A stretch of DNA of 64,000 nt. It comes from a bacterium. Its GTDB lineage: Bacteria; Auribacterota; Auribacteria; Auribacterales; Auribacteraceae. A program made the position numbers and the translations under genes. Each line of letters begins with the position of its first letter. The stretch's first letter is position 1. This document shows, in pieces, positions 55,874-64,000 of this stretch. The stretch spans positions 62,001 to 126,000 of the forward strand of contig JAHDNF010000001.1 in the NCBI GenBank assembly GCA_018435605.1. Reading direction: 5' to 3'. The notes under the pieces are model-generated. The model had not been told where the DNA came from. It ran no database searches and saw only the letters and a list, made by a program, of their open reading frames with translations.

Positions 55874-56353
55874 ATGGCGGAAGAACAAGTCGAGGTACAA
55901 GAAAAACAGCCTAAAAAATCATCGGCTGTAAAATATGTTATCGTAGGTATGATAGTCATGATTCTTATTCCGGTAATAGGTTTTTTTGTGGCTTCAAAGT
56001 ATATTTTTACTCAGGATGAAGAAGATACCGACGCAAATTCTAAACAGCAGGTCGGCATAATATATCCGCTGAAAGTAGTTGTTGTGAATATAGCTAATAC
56101 AGGAGCTACCCGATACCTGAGGGCTGGCATCTCTTTTGAATTACAGGATAAACTGGCGATAAAAGAGCTCACCGAACGCGAACCGCAGATAACTGATCTG
56201 GTTATTATGGTTTTGAGTGTTAAAGAACTGGAAGACCTTGTCGATTTTTCCGGCAAAAACCAGATACGCAAAGAGATAATCGAAAAAGTAAATACAATTA
56301 TGGTTACCGGAAAAATAAAAAATGCATATTTTACTGAATTTGTCATACAATAA
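55874..56353 (+). CDS. fliL: flagellar basal-body-associated protein FliL
   Basis: 159 aa. A short cytoplasmic N terminus, TM about 20-42 (YVIVGMIVMILIPVIGFFVA) and a FliL/stomatin-like periplasmic domain ending KVNTIMVTGKIKNAYFTEFVIQ, the classic FliL C terminus. It sits just upstream of fliM as in most genomes and supports the stator. Confidence 0.93.
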   Translation: MAEEQVEVQEKQPKKSSAVKYVIVGMIVMILIPVIGFFVASKYIFTQDEEDTDANSKQQVGIIYPLKVVVVNIANTGATRYLRAGISFELQDKLAIKELTEREPQITDLVIMVLSVKELEDLVDFSGKNQIRKEIIEKVNTIMVTGKIKNAYFTEFVIQ

Positions 56354-56373
56354 ATTTTGGGAAACAATGATCC

Positions 56374-57354
56374 ATGGCTGATATATTATCACAAGACGAG
56401 GTAGATGCGCTATTATCGGCGGTATCGTCCGGAGAAATTCCGGAAGCGCAGAATGTACAGGAAAACCAGCGTCATAAGCAGGTTTCCTTGTATGATTTCA
56501 AACGACCGGAGATGATCTCAAAAGATCAGATGCGGACGTTGCAAATGGTGCATGAAAATTTTGCCAGATATCTCAGCAACTTGATGTCCGCATTTTTGCG
56601 AACGGTTGTCGAGATAAATCTGATTGCCGTCGATCAGCTGACATACGGTGAATTTATTATGTCTTTGCCCAATCCGACCAATATGACTCTTATGAGCATG
56701 GAACCGCTTGAGGGACGAGGCATTTTTGAAATTAATCCGGTACTGGTATTTTCAATTGTAGATCGAATGATGGGCGGATCAGGCGTACCTCCGGAGGAGG
56801 TGCGGTTGTTTACAGATATTGAACAAAGGGTCATAGGAACTGTAGTGGAGAAGGCTCTAAAAGGGCTGAACGAAACATGGGAACATGTCGCTGAAATAAA
56901 TTTTCAGGCGGTGGACCGCGAAATGAACCCACAGTTTTGTCAGATTCTTGCATCAGGCGAGACAGTTGCCGCGATGACTCTCGAAGTCAAAATCGGCGAT
57001 GATACTTCAGGGATATGCAGTATTTGCATACCATATATTTCTCTTGAGCCGCTTATCGATAACCTTAGTGCACAGCATCTTGTAGGTGTTGCGCCTAAAA
57101 AAATAACTGAAGAACAAAAAAATAATCTTGAGCGGAATATCAAAAACGCCGCAGTAACTGTTTCGTTCGAAATAGGGAAAACATCATTGTCAATAAACGA
57201 AATAATGGAATTGCAGGTCGGAGATGTTGTTGTTCTCGATAAATCTATCAATTCCGATAATACCTTGTGCGTTGAAGGAGTTCCGAAATTTCTCGGCGTT
57301 CCCGGGTTGCTGGGAACCAAAAAAGGGTTTATGGTTAAAAGCAAATTTTTATAA
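56374..57354 (+). CDS. fliM: flagellar motor switch protein FliM
   Basis: 326 aa. N-terminal CheY-binding peptide ILSQDEVDALLSAV, middle CheC-like domain (QMRTLQMVHENFARYLSNLMSAFL, DRMMGGSGV) and C-terminal SpoA domain (EIGKTSLSINEIMELQVGDVVVLDKSI). Part of the C ring that switches rotation. Placed after fliL and before fliN. Confidence 0.96.
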   Translation: MADILSQDEVDALLSAVSSGEIPEAQNVQENQRHKQVSLYDFKRPEMISKDQMRTLQMVHENFARYLSNLMSAFLRTVVEINLIAVDQLTYGEFIMSLPNPTNMTLMSMEPLEGRGIFEINPVLVFSIVDRMMGGSGVPPEEVRLFTDIEQRVIGTVVEKALKGLNETWEHVAEINFQAVDREMNPQFCQILASGETVAAMTLEVKIGDDTSGICSICIPYISLEPLIDNLSAQHLVGVAPKKITEEQKNNLERNIKNAAVTVSFEIGKTSLSINEIMELQVGDVVVLDKSINSDNTLCVEGVPKFLGVPGLLGTKKGFMVKSKFL

Positions 57355-57366
57355 TGGAGGTCTGAA

Positions 57367-57825
57367 ATGAGCAATGAAAACTTGAGTCAGGAAGATATTG
57401 ATGCGTTGTTAGCGGGCGGTATTCCGGCTGATAGTAATCCGTCTAAATCAAGCGCGTCGCGAAACGAAGGCAAGATTTCCCATCTGCATTCCTCTACAAA
57501 TGATATGACTATGGCGCAGAAAGTCGAATTTTCTCAGCTTCCTACTGTAGCACATGAGAAAACTCCGTCCAATATCGACCTTATTCTGGATGTGAATGTC
57601 GAAGTTACCGCTGAACTGGGTCGTAAAACCATGTATATCAAAGATATTCTTGAAATAGGCCCAGGTTCGGTTATTGAGTTGAACAAACTTGCGGGTGAAC
57701 CGGTTGACTTGCTGGTCAATAGTAAACTTCTTGCTCGCGGCGAAGTTGTGGTTATCAATGAAAATTTCGGCATCAGGATTATAGATATAGTCGGACCGGC
57801 TCAGCGTATCAAAAATTTACGCTAA
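57367..57825 (+). CDS. fliN: flagellar motor switch protein FliN
   Basis: 152 aa. N-terminal NLSQEDIDALLAGG resembles the FliM/FliY CheY-binding peptide, then a linker and a SpoA domain (LDVNVEVTAELGRKTMYIKDILEIGPGSVIELNKLAGEPVDLLVN). It lacks the CheC phosphatase domain of FliY. It ends the motA-fliN unit, followed by a 310-base gap. Confidence 0.95.
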   Translation: MSNENLSQEDIDALLAGGIPADSNPSKSSASRNEGKISHLHSSTNDMTMAQKVEFSQLPTVAHEKTPSNIDLILDVNVEVTAELGRKTMYIKDILEIGPGSVIELNKLAGEPVDLLVNSKLLARGEVVVINENFGIRIIDIVGPAQRIKNLR

Positions 57826-58066
57826 TACTGTGTCGTTTTTTTGCACATTGTTTAGAAATATTCCATCTAAAATCGCTATTATATCTTTATCATCAAAAAC
57901 ATAAGAAATATATAGCATTTTCTTTGAAGTTCCTCACAGTTTTTTTAGAGAGATTCCTTTTCATCATTCACTTTCAATCATAGCCGCAGGGACAAAAGGG
58001 CTATAGTAAAATTTGCCGGAACCTCATTAATATATAACTTTCTTATTTCATGTGATCTTCAGAAGA

Positions 58067-58083
58067 TGGCATGTTAGTTGCTT
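58067..58083 (+). promoter_or_regulatory. sigma54 promoter of the fliO-flhF unit
   Basis: TGGCATGTTAGTTGCTT has exact -24 TGGCA and -12 TTGCT with GG-N10-GC. The start near 58093 gives a leader of about 43 bases with GGAGG before fliO. The 310-base gap 57826-58135 contains this promoter and a short ATAGCC/GGCTAT inverted repeat (57979-58003); no gene was seen. Confidence 0.8.
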
Positions 58084-58135
58084 TTACCTTACAAGTCGTA
58101 TTGATGATAACAATTTTCAATCTGGCGGAGGTAAG

Positions 58136-58660
58136 ATGGCTAAGGCTGTATGTTTTGCGATTGCATTTCTTTTAATGGCGAATGAATTGACTCTGGATTG
58201 TGCTTATTCGCAAATTGCTGTTCAGGAAGAAACATCTACTTTTCAGTCGGACTTATTCGACGAACCGAGTTTTTCAATACAGCAGGAGAATCCTGTACCT
58301 GAAGTAAATATGAAGAAACTTGTTTTCAATGTTTTTTTCATGCTCACACTTATGATCGTAGGAATTATCGTTGTGGTCTGGGTTCTTAAGATGTTTTTAG
58401 GCGGCAAAGACGCTATGTTTTCCAAACAGGAACGATATTTACAAGTAGTAGACCGCCTGTTCCTCGACAATAAAAAGGTGGTATACCTTATAAAAATTCT
58501 CGATGAGATTCTTATAGTCGGCGGGACAAGCGATCATCTTAACCTTCTGGATAAGATTACCGATTCGCAAAAAGTGGAACTTTTGGCCAGTAGAGAATTT
58601 GCTCCGCTGATGAGTTTGTTTCACAAAAAAACAACTGGCGATAAGGATCAGGCGTTATGA
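58136..58660 (+). CDS. fliO: flagellar export protein FliO
   Basis: 174 aa. Signal-like N terminus, an extracytoplasmic stretch, then TM about 66-86 (VFFMLTLMIVGIIVVVWVL) and the FliO domain (KQERYLQVVDRLFLDNKKVVYLIKILDEILIVGGTSDHLNLL). GGAGG lies 4 bases before ATG 58136. It helps assemble the FliP pore. The stop overlaps fliP. Confidence 0.88.
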   Translation: MAKAVCFAIAFLLMANELTLDCAYSQIAVQEETSTFQSDLFDEPSFSIQQENPVPEVNMKKLVFNVFFMLTLMIVGIIVVVWVLKMFLGGKDAMFSKQERYLQVVDRLFLDNKKVVYLIKILDEILIVGGTSDHLNLLDKITDSQKVELLASREFAPLMSLFHKKTTGDKDQAL

Positions 58661-59442
58661 ATTTGAAGTGGTATCGTATTATTTTTATTGCGGTCGTTTT
58701 ATTTGTTATGGGTGCGGTGTTTGGCGATACCCTTCATGCTCAGCAATCTCAGACGCCTATGCAACCGTTTCCTGTAAATATATCTGTAACAGCAGGTGAT
58801 GAAAATGGTTCTATGCCATTGACAACTACATTGAAAATTGTTTTACTGATTACGATTTTGAGCCTCGCCCCGACAATTTTAACAATGGTTACTTCATTTA
58901 CTCGGATTGTCATCATTTTATCGTTTATGAAGCGTGCGATCGGAACAGGATCGCAACCGTCGGCGCAGATTATGGTTGGGATGGCTTTGTTCCTTACCAT
59001 GTATGTTATGACACCGGTTTGGAATGAAATCAATAACGATGCGCTCCAGCCTTTATTCAATAAAGAAATTACCGAAATGGAAGCGTTTGAGCGCGGAATA
59101 AAACCGATTCGCACTTTTATGTTCAAGTACACCCGCACTAAAGACCTGGGTTTGTTTATCCATTTGAGTAAGTCGCCGCGCCCAAAAAATATGGATGATG
59201 TGCCTACTACGACCTTGATCCCTGCGTTTATCATCAGCGAACTTAAAACAGCCTTTCAAATGGGTTTTGTGCTGTTTATACCGTTTTTGATTATCGATAT
59301 GGTGACGGCAAGTGTACTACTTGCAATGGGTATGATCGTTTTGCCGCCTATGACCATTTCCATGCCGTTTAAAATACTTATGTTTGTCATGGTTGACGGC
59401 TGGTATCTGGTGATTCGCTCTATAACAATGGGATTTCAATAA
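58657..59442 (+). CDS. fliP: flagellar export gate protein FliP
   Basis: 261 aa. Signal peptide (FIAVVLFVMGAVFGDTLHA) and four further hydrophobic helices. Diagnostic stretches are LAPTILTMVTSFTRIVIILSFMKRAIGTGSQP, LTMYVMTPVWNEIN and LIPAFIISELKTAFQMGFVLFIPFLIIDMV. Five copies form the core of the export pore with FliQ and FliR. Confidence 0.97.
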   Translation: MNLKWYRIIFIAVVLFVMGAVFGDTLHAQQSQTPMQPFPVNISVTAGDENGSMPLTTTLKIVLLITILSLAPTILTMVTSFTRIVIILSFMKRAIGTGSQPSAQIMVGMALFLTMYVMTPVWNEINNDALQPLFNKEITEMEAFERGIKPIRTFMFKYTRTKDLGLFIHLSKSPRPKNMDDVPTTTLIPAFIISELKTAFQMGFVLFIPFLIIDMVTASVLLAMGMIVLPPMTISMPFKILMFVMVDGWYLVIRSITMGFQ

Positions 59443-59468
59443 TAACCGCTTGTCTGGAAAGGTGCGCT

Positions 59469-59741
59469 ATGACTACTGAATGGGTTATGGGAATGGGAAG
59501 GCAATGCTTGATTGTAATACTATCTTTGGCTATGCCGATGTTGGGGGTCGGTATGGTCGTCGGTGTTTTGATGAGCATAGTTCAGACGGTTACCGCCATT
59601 AAAGATCAGTCTTTGACGACAGTGATAAAAATAGTCAGTGTCATTGTTGCTATGCTGGTAAGTTTGCCTTTTATTGTCAATACGCTGGTGGCATTTACAA
59701 CCAATCTGTTTATGGCATTGCCGATGCTCGTGGGTAAGTGA
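59469..59741 (+). CDS. fliQ: flagellar export gate protein FliQ
   Basis: 90 aa with two TM helices; MPMLGVGMVVGVLMSIVQTVTAIKDQSLT is the FliQ signature. Part of the FliPQR helical gate. Confidence 0.95.
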   Translation: MTTEWVMGMGRQCLIVILSLAMPMLGVGMVVGVLMSIVQTVTAIKDQSLTTVIKIVSVIVAMLVSLPFIVNTLVAFTTNLFMALPMLVGK

Positions 59742-59748
59742 GGTTTTC

Positions 59749-60537
59749 ATGCAACAGTTCAATGAGCTAACCGGAATGTATGATCAGGTTGTCATAGCGG
59801 TCCTAGTTTTTACCAGAATAGTAACAATGTTTTTTCTTGCTCCTGTTTTCGGAAACGACAGTATTCCTCCTTCTGTTAAAGGGGCGGCAAGCATTGTTAT
59901 AACTGTACTTTTGTATCCGGTATTAGCACGTCCTGAATCGCTGGCTGTTCCAGTTGATCTGGTACCGCTGTTATTTCTTATTCTTAAAGAAATAGGGATT
60001 GGCGTTGCGATAGGTATGGCGGGTAATATTTCACTTACTGTCATTCAATTCGCCGGTTACCAAGTAGGCCGGCTTATGGCTCTGCAAGAAGGCGGAATTA
60101 TCGACCCGCTTTTCAACGAAAGTATCGACGCCGTAGCTCAGTTGCAATTCATTTTATTCATGTTGATTTTTTTACTCCTTAACGGACATCATTTCATAAT
60201 ATCTCTTATCGCTAAAAGTTTTGATATTGTGCCCATAGGAGGTTTTACCGTTAGCGGCGCGCTGATCGAAAAGCTGATTATGATGATGGATGAATTGTTT
60301 GCGCTAGGGATCAAGTTTACCGCTCCCATAATGGCGTTACTGCTTATAGCGACAGTTGCGTTTGGCATTCTCGGCAAGGCGATACCTGAAATGAATTTGC
60401 TTATCCTTATGCTACCCTTAAAAATATCGATAGGCCTTTTAGGGCTTATCGTCATTTCTCCATACATGATCAATTTTATTTATATGTTGATTCAGAATTT
60501 TTACCGAGACCTTGAAGCTATTTTACATCTTGTATAA
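59749..60537 (+). CDS. fliR: flagellar export gate protein FliR
   Basis: 262 aa with about six TM helices. FTRIVTMFFLAPVFGNDSIPPSVKGAASIV near the N terminus and FAGYQVGRLMALQEGGIIDP are FliR hallmarks. ATG 59749, with GAGG upstream and 7 bases after fliQ, is preferred to an earlier in-frame Met inside fliQ. Confidence 0.95.
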   Translation: MQQFNELTGMYDQVVIAVLVFTRIVTMFFLAPVFGNDSIPPSVKGAASIVITVLLYPVLARPESLAVPVDLVPLLFLILKEIGIGVAIGMAGNISLTVIQFAGYQVGRLMALQEGGIIDPLFNESIDAVAQLQFILFMLIFLLLNGHHFIISLIAKSFDIVPIGGFTVSGALIEKLIMMMDELFALGIKFTAPIMALLLIATVAFGILGKAIPEMNLLILMLPLKISIGLLGLIVISPYMINFIYMLIQNFYRDLEAILHLV

Positions 60538-60545
60538 GGATTGCC

Positions 60546-61628
60546 ATGGCTGATCAATATAAAGAAGATAAGACAGAGAAGGCGACCCCGAAACGGCGCA
60601 ACAAAGCGCGCGAACAGGGCAACGTCGCCTACAGCAAAGACGTAGCGCTGGTTATCATGTTGTTCGGCTCTATCTGGGGACTTTATTTTCTCGGCCCGTA
60701 TATGCGCGACCGGTTACTTTTCGAGGTTCGGAATTTGATAGGACACATGAATTATCCCTTTAATGTCAATAATATACAGGGGTTTATAATATCTGTTGTA
60801 GGCGATTTGCTCAAAATTATCGCGCCTATGCTGGCAATCATACTTTTTTTATCGTACTTCAGTAATGTGGTGCAATTTGGACATCTGTTTACCACTGAAG
60901 CGTTAAAGCCTAAGTTAAGCAAACTCAAACCGAAATTCGGGGAACTGAAGTTTTTCAAAAAAGATAAGCTGGTCGATTTAGGTAGCAGTCTGGGTAAATT
61001 AATTATCATATTTCCTGTGGTGTATTTCACAATAATCGGTGAACTTGACAACATTATAACACTGATGCACAGAACAGTTGCCGAATTATTCAACTATATT
61101 GCCTATATGATATTTAAGGTAGTTTTACGAATTACGCTTATGCTAATTTTTCTGAGCGCTATAGATTTTGTGTATCGCAAATGGAAATATGAAGAAGACC
61201 TGAAAATGACCAAGCAGGAAGTCAAAGATGAACGGAAAAATGCCGATCAGGACCCTATGATTAAAGGCAGAATAAGATCGTTTGGGCGCGACATCATGCG
61301 CAAATTGATGTATGCTGAAATACCTAAAGCCGATGTTGTTATCACTAACCCTACTCATATAGCCGTTGCCATCAAATATGATCCTTTGAATATGGATGCG
61401 CCTAAAGTTGTAGCGAAAGGTATGCGTCTGATAGCTGAAAGAATTAAAGATATTGCGCGCGAAAATAATATTCCTATCGTAGAAAATAAACCGTTGGCAA
61501 GAATCTTGTATAAGACAGTCAATATAGGCGGGTATGTGCCTCCCGACCTGTACAGGGCTGTTGCGGAAATACTGGCCTATGTCTATAAGATGAACAAAAA
61601 ACGAATGCCGAACCTGACCGGACGTTAA
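60546..61628 (+). CDS. flhB: flagellar export switch protein FlhB
   Basis: 360 aa. N-terminal DKTEKATPKRRNKAREQGNVAYSKD, four TM helices, and a cytoplasmic domain with the autocleavage motif NPTH (268-271) intact, in VITNPTHIAVAIKYDP. Cleavage changes export from hook to filament substrates, together with FliK. Confidence 0.97.
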   Translation: MADQYKEDKTEKATPKRRNKAREQGNVAYSKDVALVIMLFGSIWGLYFLGPYMRDRLLFEVRNLIGHMNYPFNVNNIQGFIISVVGDLLKIIAPMLAIILFLSYFSNVVQFGHLFTTEALKPKLSKLKPKFGELKFFKKDKLVDLGSSLGKLIIIFPVVYFTIIGELDNIITLMHRTVAELFNYIAYMIFKVVLRITLMLIFLSAIDFVYRKWKYEEDLKMTKQEVKDERKNADQDPMIKGRIRSFGRDIMRKLMYAEIPKADVVITNPTHIAVAIKYDPLNMDAPKVVAKGMRLIAERIKDIARENNIPIVENKPLARILYKTVNIGGYVPPDLYRAVAEILAYVYKMNKKRMPNLTGR

Positions 61629-61643
61629 TTTGAGGAATAAAGT

Positions 61644-63737
61644 ATGAGTGATGAGAAAAAAGGTTTTTCGCTGGAAAGTATTCTACAGCATGCTGATGTA
61701 GGTTTGGCAATCGGTGTTGTCGGCATTCTTATAGCTCTCATTATTCCTTTGCCGACATTTATTCTCGACGTTATGTTGACTATCAATATCGCTCTTGCCA
61801 TCATGATTCTATTGACTGCAACTTATATTCCTCGTCCTCTGGAGTTTTCGGTTTTTCCATCACTGTTGTTGTTTACCACGCTGTTGCGCCTGTCACTTAA
61901 TGTGGCGACAACCCGTCAAATTCTTCTCAAAGGGTTTGCGGGTAATCTTATTGAAGTGTTCGGTAACTTTGTGGTCGGCGGTAATTATATTGTAGGATGC
62001 GTTATATTTTTAATTTTGGTGGTTATACAGTTTATGGTAATTACAAAAGGATCAACCCGTATAGCCGAAGTAGCCGCACGATTTACGTTGGATGCCATGC
62101 CGGGCAAACAGTTGAGCATCGACGCCGACCTAAATTCAGGATTGATAACAGAAGAAGAAGCTAAACAAAAACGCAAAGATATTTCCCGTGAAGCAGATTT
62201 TTACGGAGCTATGGACGGAGCAAGTAAATTTGTACGCGGCGATGCGTCCGCCGGTATCATTATTACATTTATCAACGTCTTGGGCGGTTTAGGCATAGGT
62301 ATGTTTCAAATGGGCATACCTTTGGTAGATGCATTGCAAAAATATACACTCTTGACCATTGGCGACGGTCTTGTCGCGCAAATTCCATCACTTATCATAG
62401 CCACTGCCGCCGGTATCATTGTTACACGTGCAGGCGATGATTCCGAAAGTCTCGGCTCGAATATAGGCAGGCAGATTTTCAATCAGCCGCGCGCCGCACT
62501 GCTTGCGGGTATGGTGCTTTTCTTTTTCGGATTGATCCCAGGTTTTCCTAAAATACCGTTCTTTTTAATAGGTACTGCGTTGGCGTTAGTAGGCTATATG
62601 ATGAAAAACGCGCCGAAAGAAACTCCGGAGGATATAGTAGAAGAAATCGATCATGAAGAACAAAATAGAGAAAATTTGGCACAGCTTTTGCAGGTTGACC
62701 CTATGGAAATAGAAATCGGTTATTCGCTGATACCGCTTGTCGATGTGAATCAAGGCGGTAACTTGCTTGACAGGATAACCTTAATACGAAAACAATTCGC
62801 TAATGATTACGGTATGATTATTCCAGCTATACGAATCAGAGACAATATACAAATTCAGCCCAATGAATACATTATTAAAATCGGGGGTGTTACCATTGCG
62901 CGCGGCGATATTGAATCCGATCTCTGTCTTGCTATGAACCCCGGAACCGCTACCGGCGAACTGGAAGGCAACAAGACAAAAGAACCGGCTTTCGGATTGC
63001 CGGCTGTGTGGATTGAGGAAGACCGCAAAGAATATGCCGAATCTATCGGATATACCGTGGTCGATTCGGCGTCGGTTATGGCTACCCATCTTACCGAAGT
63101 AATTCGCACTCACATTCACGAGTTGCTATCGAGACAGGATGTGTCCAATCTTGTGGATACCCTCAAGGAGCATAATAAGGCGGTGGTTGAGGAAGTCGTA
63201 CCCGGATTACTTCCGTTGAGCACAGTACACCGTGTATTGCAAAATCTTCTGCGTGAACTTGTGCCGGTCAAAAATTTCAACCGGATTCTTGAAGTTCTCT
63301 CTGAATACGGCCAGAAAACTAAAGACCCTGATATGCTGGCCGAATTCGTACGTCAAGAACTGGGACGGGTGATTATGGCCCCGTACCTTGATCAGAATAG
63401 AGCGCTCAAAGTGCTGTCGTTTGATCCGGAACTGGAGAAAATGATTATGGACAGCATGGGTAACGGCGGTATCAATGCCGCTATGGACCCGGCGTTAATG
63501 CAGGTTATAGTGCAAAATACTGTGAATCAGATAGAAAAACTTCAGATGCGCGGCGAACAACCGGTAATTATTTGCTCTCCGGCTATCCGCCTTCCTATAC
63601 GACGCATCTTGGAAGCTAAATTATCACATGTCCCAGTTGTTTCTTATGCAGAGGTAGACCCGCGAATCAGCATCAAACCTCTCGGTGTGGTTTCGCTAAT
63701 GCAGGAGTCTGCGGAAAAAAAGGCAATTGCCCGTTGA
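61644..63737 (+). CDS. flhA: flagellar export apparatus protein FlhA
   Basis: 697 aa. About eight N-terminal TM helices with FHIPEP-family signature LLRLSLNVATTRQILLKGFAGN, the conserved cytoplasmic loop (LDAMPGKQLSIDADLNSGLITEEEA) and a C-terminal four-subdomain cytoplasmic platform (residues about 350-697) that docks chaperones and FliJ. Full length and in frame. Confidence 0.97.
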   Translation: MSDEKKGFSLESILQHADVGLAIGVVGILIALIIPLPTFILDVMLTINIALAIMILLTATYIPRPLEFSVFPSLLLFTTLLRLSLNVATTRQILLKGFAGNLIEVFGNFVVGGNYIVGCVIFLILVVIQFMVITKGSTRIAEVAARFTLDAMPGKQLSIDADLNSGLITEEEAKQKRKDISREADFYGAMDGASKFVRGDASAGIIITFINVLGGLGIGMFQMGIPLVDALQKYTLLTIGDGLVAQIPSLIIATAAGIIVTRAGDDSESLGSNIGRQIFNQPRAALLAGMVLFFFGLIPGFPKIPFFLIGTALALVGYMMKNAPKETPEDIVEEIDHEEQNRENLAQLLQVDPMEIEIGYSLIPLVDVNQGGNLLDRITLIRKQFANDYGMIIPAIRIRDNIQIQPNEYIIKIGGVTIARGDIESDLCLAMNPGTATGELEGNKTKEPAFGLPAVWIEEDRKEYAESIGYTVVDSASVMATHLTEVIRTHIHELLSRQDVSNLVDTLKEHNKAVVEEVVPGLLPLSTVHRVLQNLLRELVPVKNFNRILEVLSEYGQKTKDPDMLAEFVRQELGRVIMAPYLDQNRALKVLSFDPELEKMIMDSMGNGGINAAMDPALMQVIVQNTVNQIEKLQMRGEQPVIICSPAIRLPIRRILEAKLSHVPVVSYAEVDPRISIKPLGVVSLMQESAEKKAIAR

Positions 63738-63769
63738 ACAGGTAACGCTTCAGGCAGGAGATTGGAACG

Positions 63770-64000
63770 ATGCAGTATAAAACATACACAGCGGCTACAG
63801 TAAAAGATGCCATGGCGCAGATTAAAAAAGAACTCGGTTCCGATACCATTATTGTAAGTACACGTCAAATTACAAATACCGACCATATGAATCTTCTGCT
63901 GGGCAACAGGTCGGGAATTGAAGTTACCGTTGCAGTCGAAGACGATCGTATCCTCGACACGCCTTTGCAAGTTGCCAATCAGGATAAAAAAATGCTCGGA
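63770..64000 (+). CDS. flhF: flagellar biosynthesis GTPase FlhF (5' part only)
   Basis: Hand translation from ATG 63770 gives MQYKTYTAATVKDAMAQIKK, then ELGSDTIIVSTRQ, the FlhF B-domain start. The SRP-type GTPase NG domain lies beyond the window edge. Position after flhA is the usual one. It sets flagellum placement together with FlhG in many bacteria. Confidence 0.88.
   Translation, partial: MQYKTYTAATVKDAMAQIKKELGSDTIIVSTRQITNTDHMNLLLGNRSGIEVTVAVEDDRILDTPLQVANQDKKMLG

Noticed and set aside
57975-58010. Possible c-di-GMP riboswitch before fliO (GCAGGGACAAAAGGGCTAT region)
   Set aside because: It only vaguely recalls GEMM sequence. The conserved tetraloop and receptor pairing could not be drawn, and the region lies upstream of the predicted transcription start.

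Overview
The window reads as chromosomal DNA (roughly 40-45 percent GC by eye) from a flagellated, Gram-negative-type bacterium. Signal peptides, periplasmic-type proteins, a long-chain polyprenyl synthase and abundant sigma54-type regulation point that way. Gene order in the flagellar supercluster (flgB-flgC-fliE-fliF-fliG-fliH-fliI-fliJ-motE-fliK-flgD-flgE-motA-motB-fliL-fliM-fliN-fliO-fliP-fliQ-fliR-flhB-flhA-flhF) follows the ancestral order seen in spirochetes and Firmicutes, but it is cut into sigma54/sigma28 transcription units. A poorly cultured deep-branching phylum is plausible; I cannot name a species. Nearly everything is on the + strand; the exceptions are a partial solute-binding protein at the left edge and a polyprenyl synthase near 38 kb.

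Region 1 (1-12.2 kb): divergent BtuF-like binding protein and a REC-GGDEF diguanylate cyclase. Next comes a biotin operon with its own FabG-like reductase and FabF-like ketosynthase ahead of bioF-bioA-bioD, carrying a BirA-type operator inside the first codons of the first gene. Housekeeping genes follow: CPBP protease, aroK, mtnA, thiL, tsaE and a secreted TPR protein.

Region 2 (12.3-21.5 kb): a nine-gene operon behind a sigma54 promoter. It holds four glycosyltransferases, a SpsF-like nucleotidyltransferase, a NeuB-type nonulosonate synthase, a short CapD/PglF-type sugar dehydratase, an isolated IolB-like isomerase and a FlgN-like chaperone gene. The promoter and the chaperone suggest glycosylation of an external flagellar protein.

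Region 3 (21.8-37.8 kb): a signalling block. It contains a small CPCG protein, a PP2C phosphatase and a STAS protein; a 6-TM coiled-coil protein, a soluble histidine kinase and an NtrC-type regulator; then a sigma54-driven operon of LysM protein, REC-PP2C-kinase fusion plus STAS (HsbR/HsbA architecture), two TPR proteins, a Cys-rich small protein, a FlgN/FliT-like protein, and a FlrB/FlrC-like kinase and sigma54 activator. The activator thus probably lies in a unit driven by the sigma factor it serves.

Region 4 (37.8-41.5 kb): ispB-like gene (minus strand), ArnT-like GT39 transferase, ApbE. Region 5 (41.6-64 kb): the flagellar supercluster. Sigma54 promoters precede flgB, fliF, fliK and fliO, a sigma28-type promoter precedes motA, and terminators follow fliE and flgE. 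flhF runs off the right edge. No rRNA, tRNA, CRISPR array, insertion sequence or prophage was recognised by eye.
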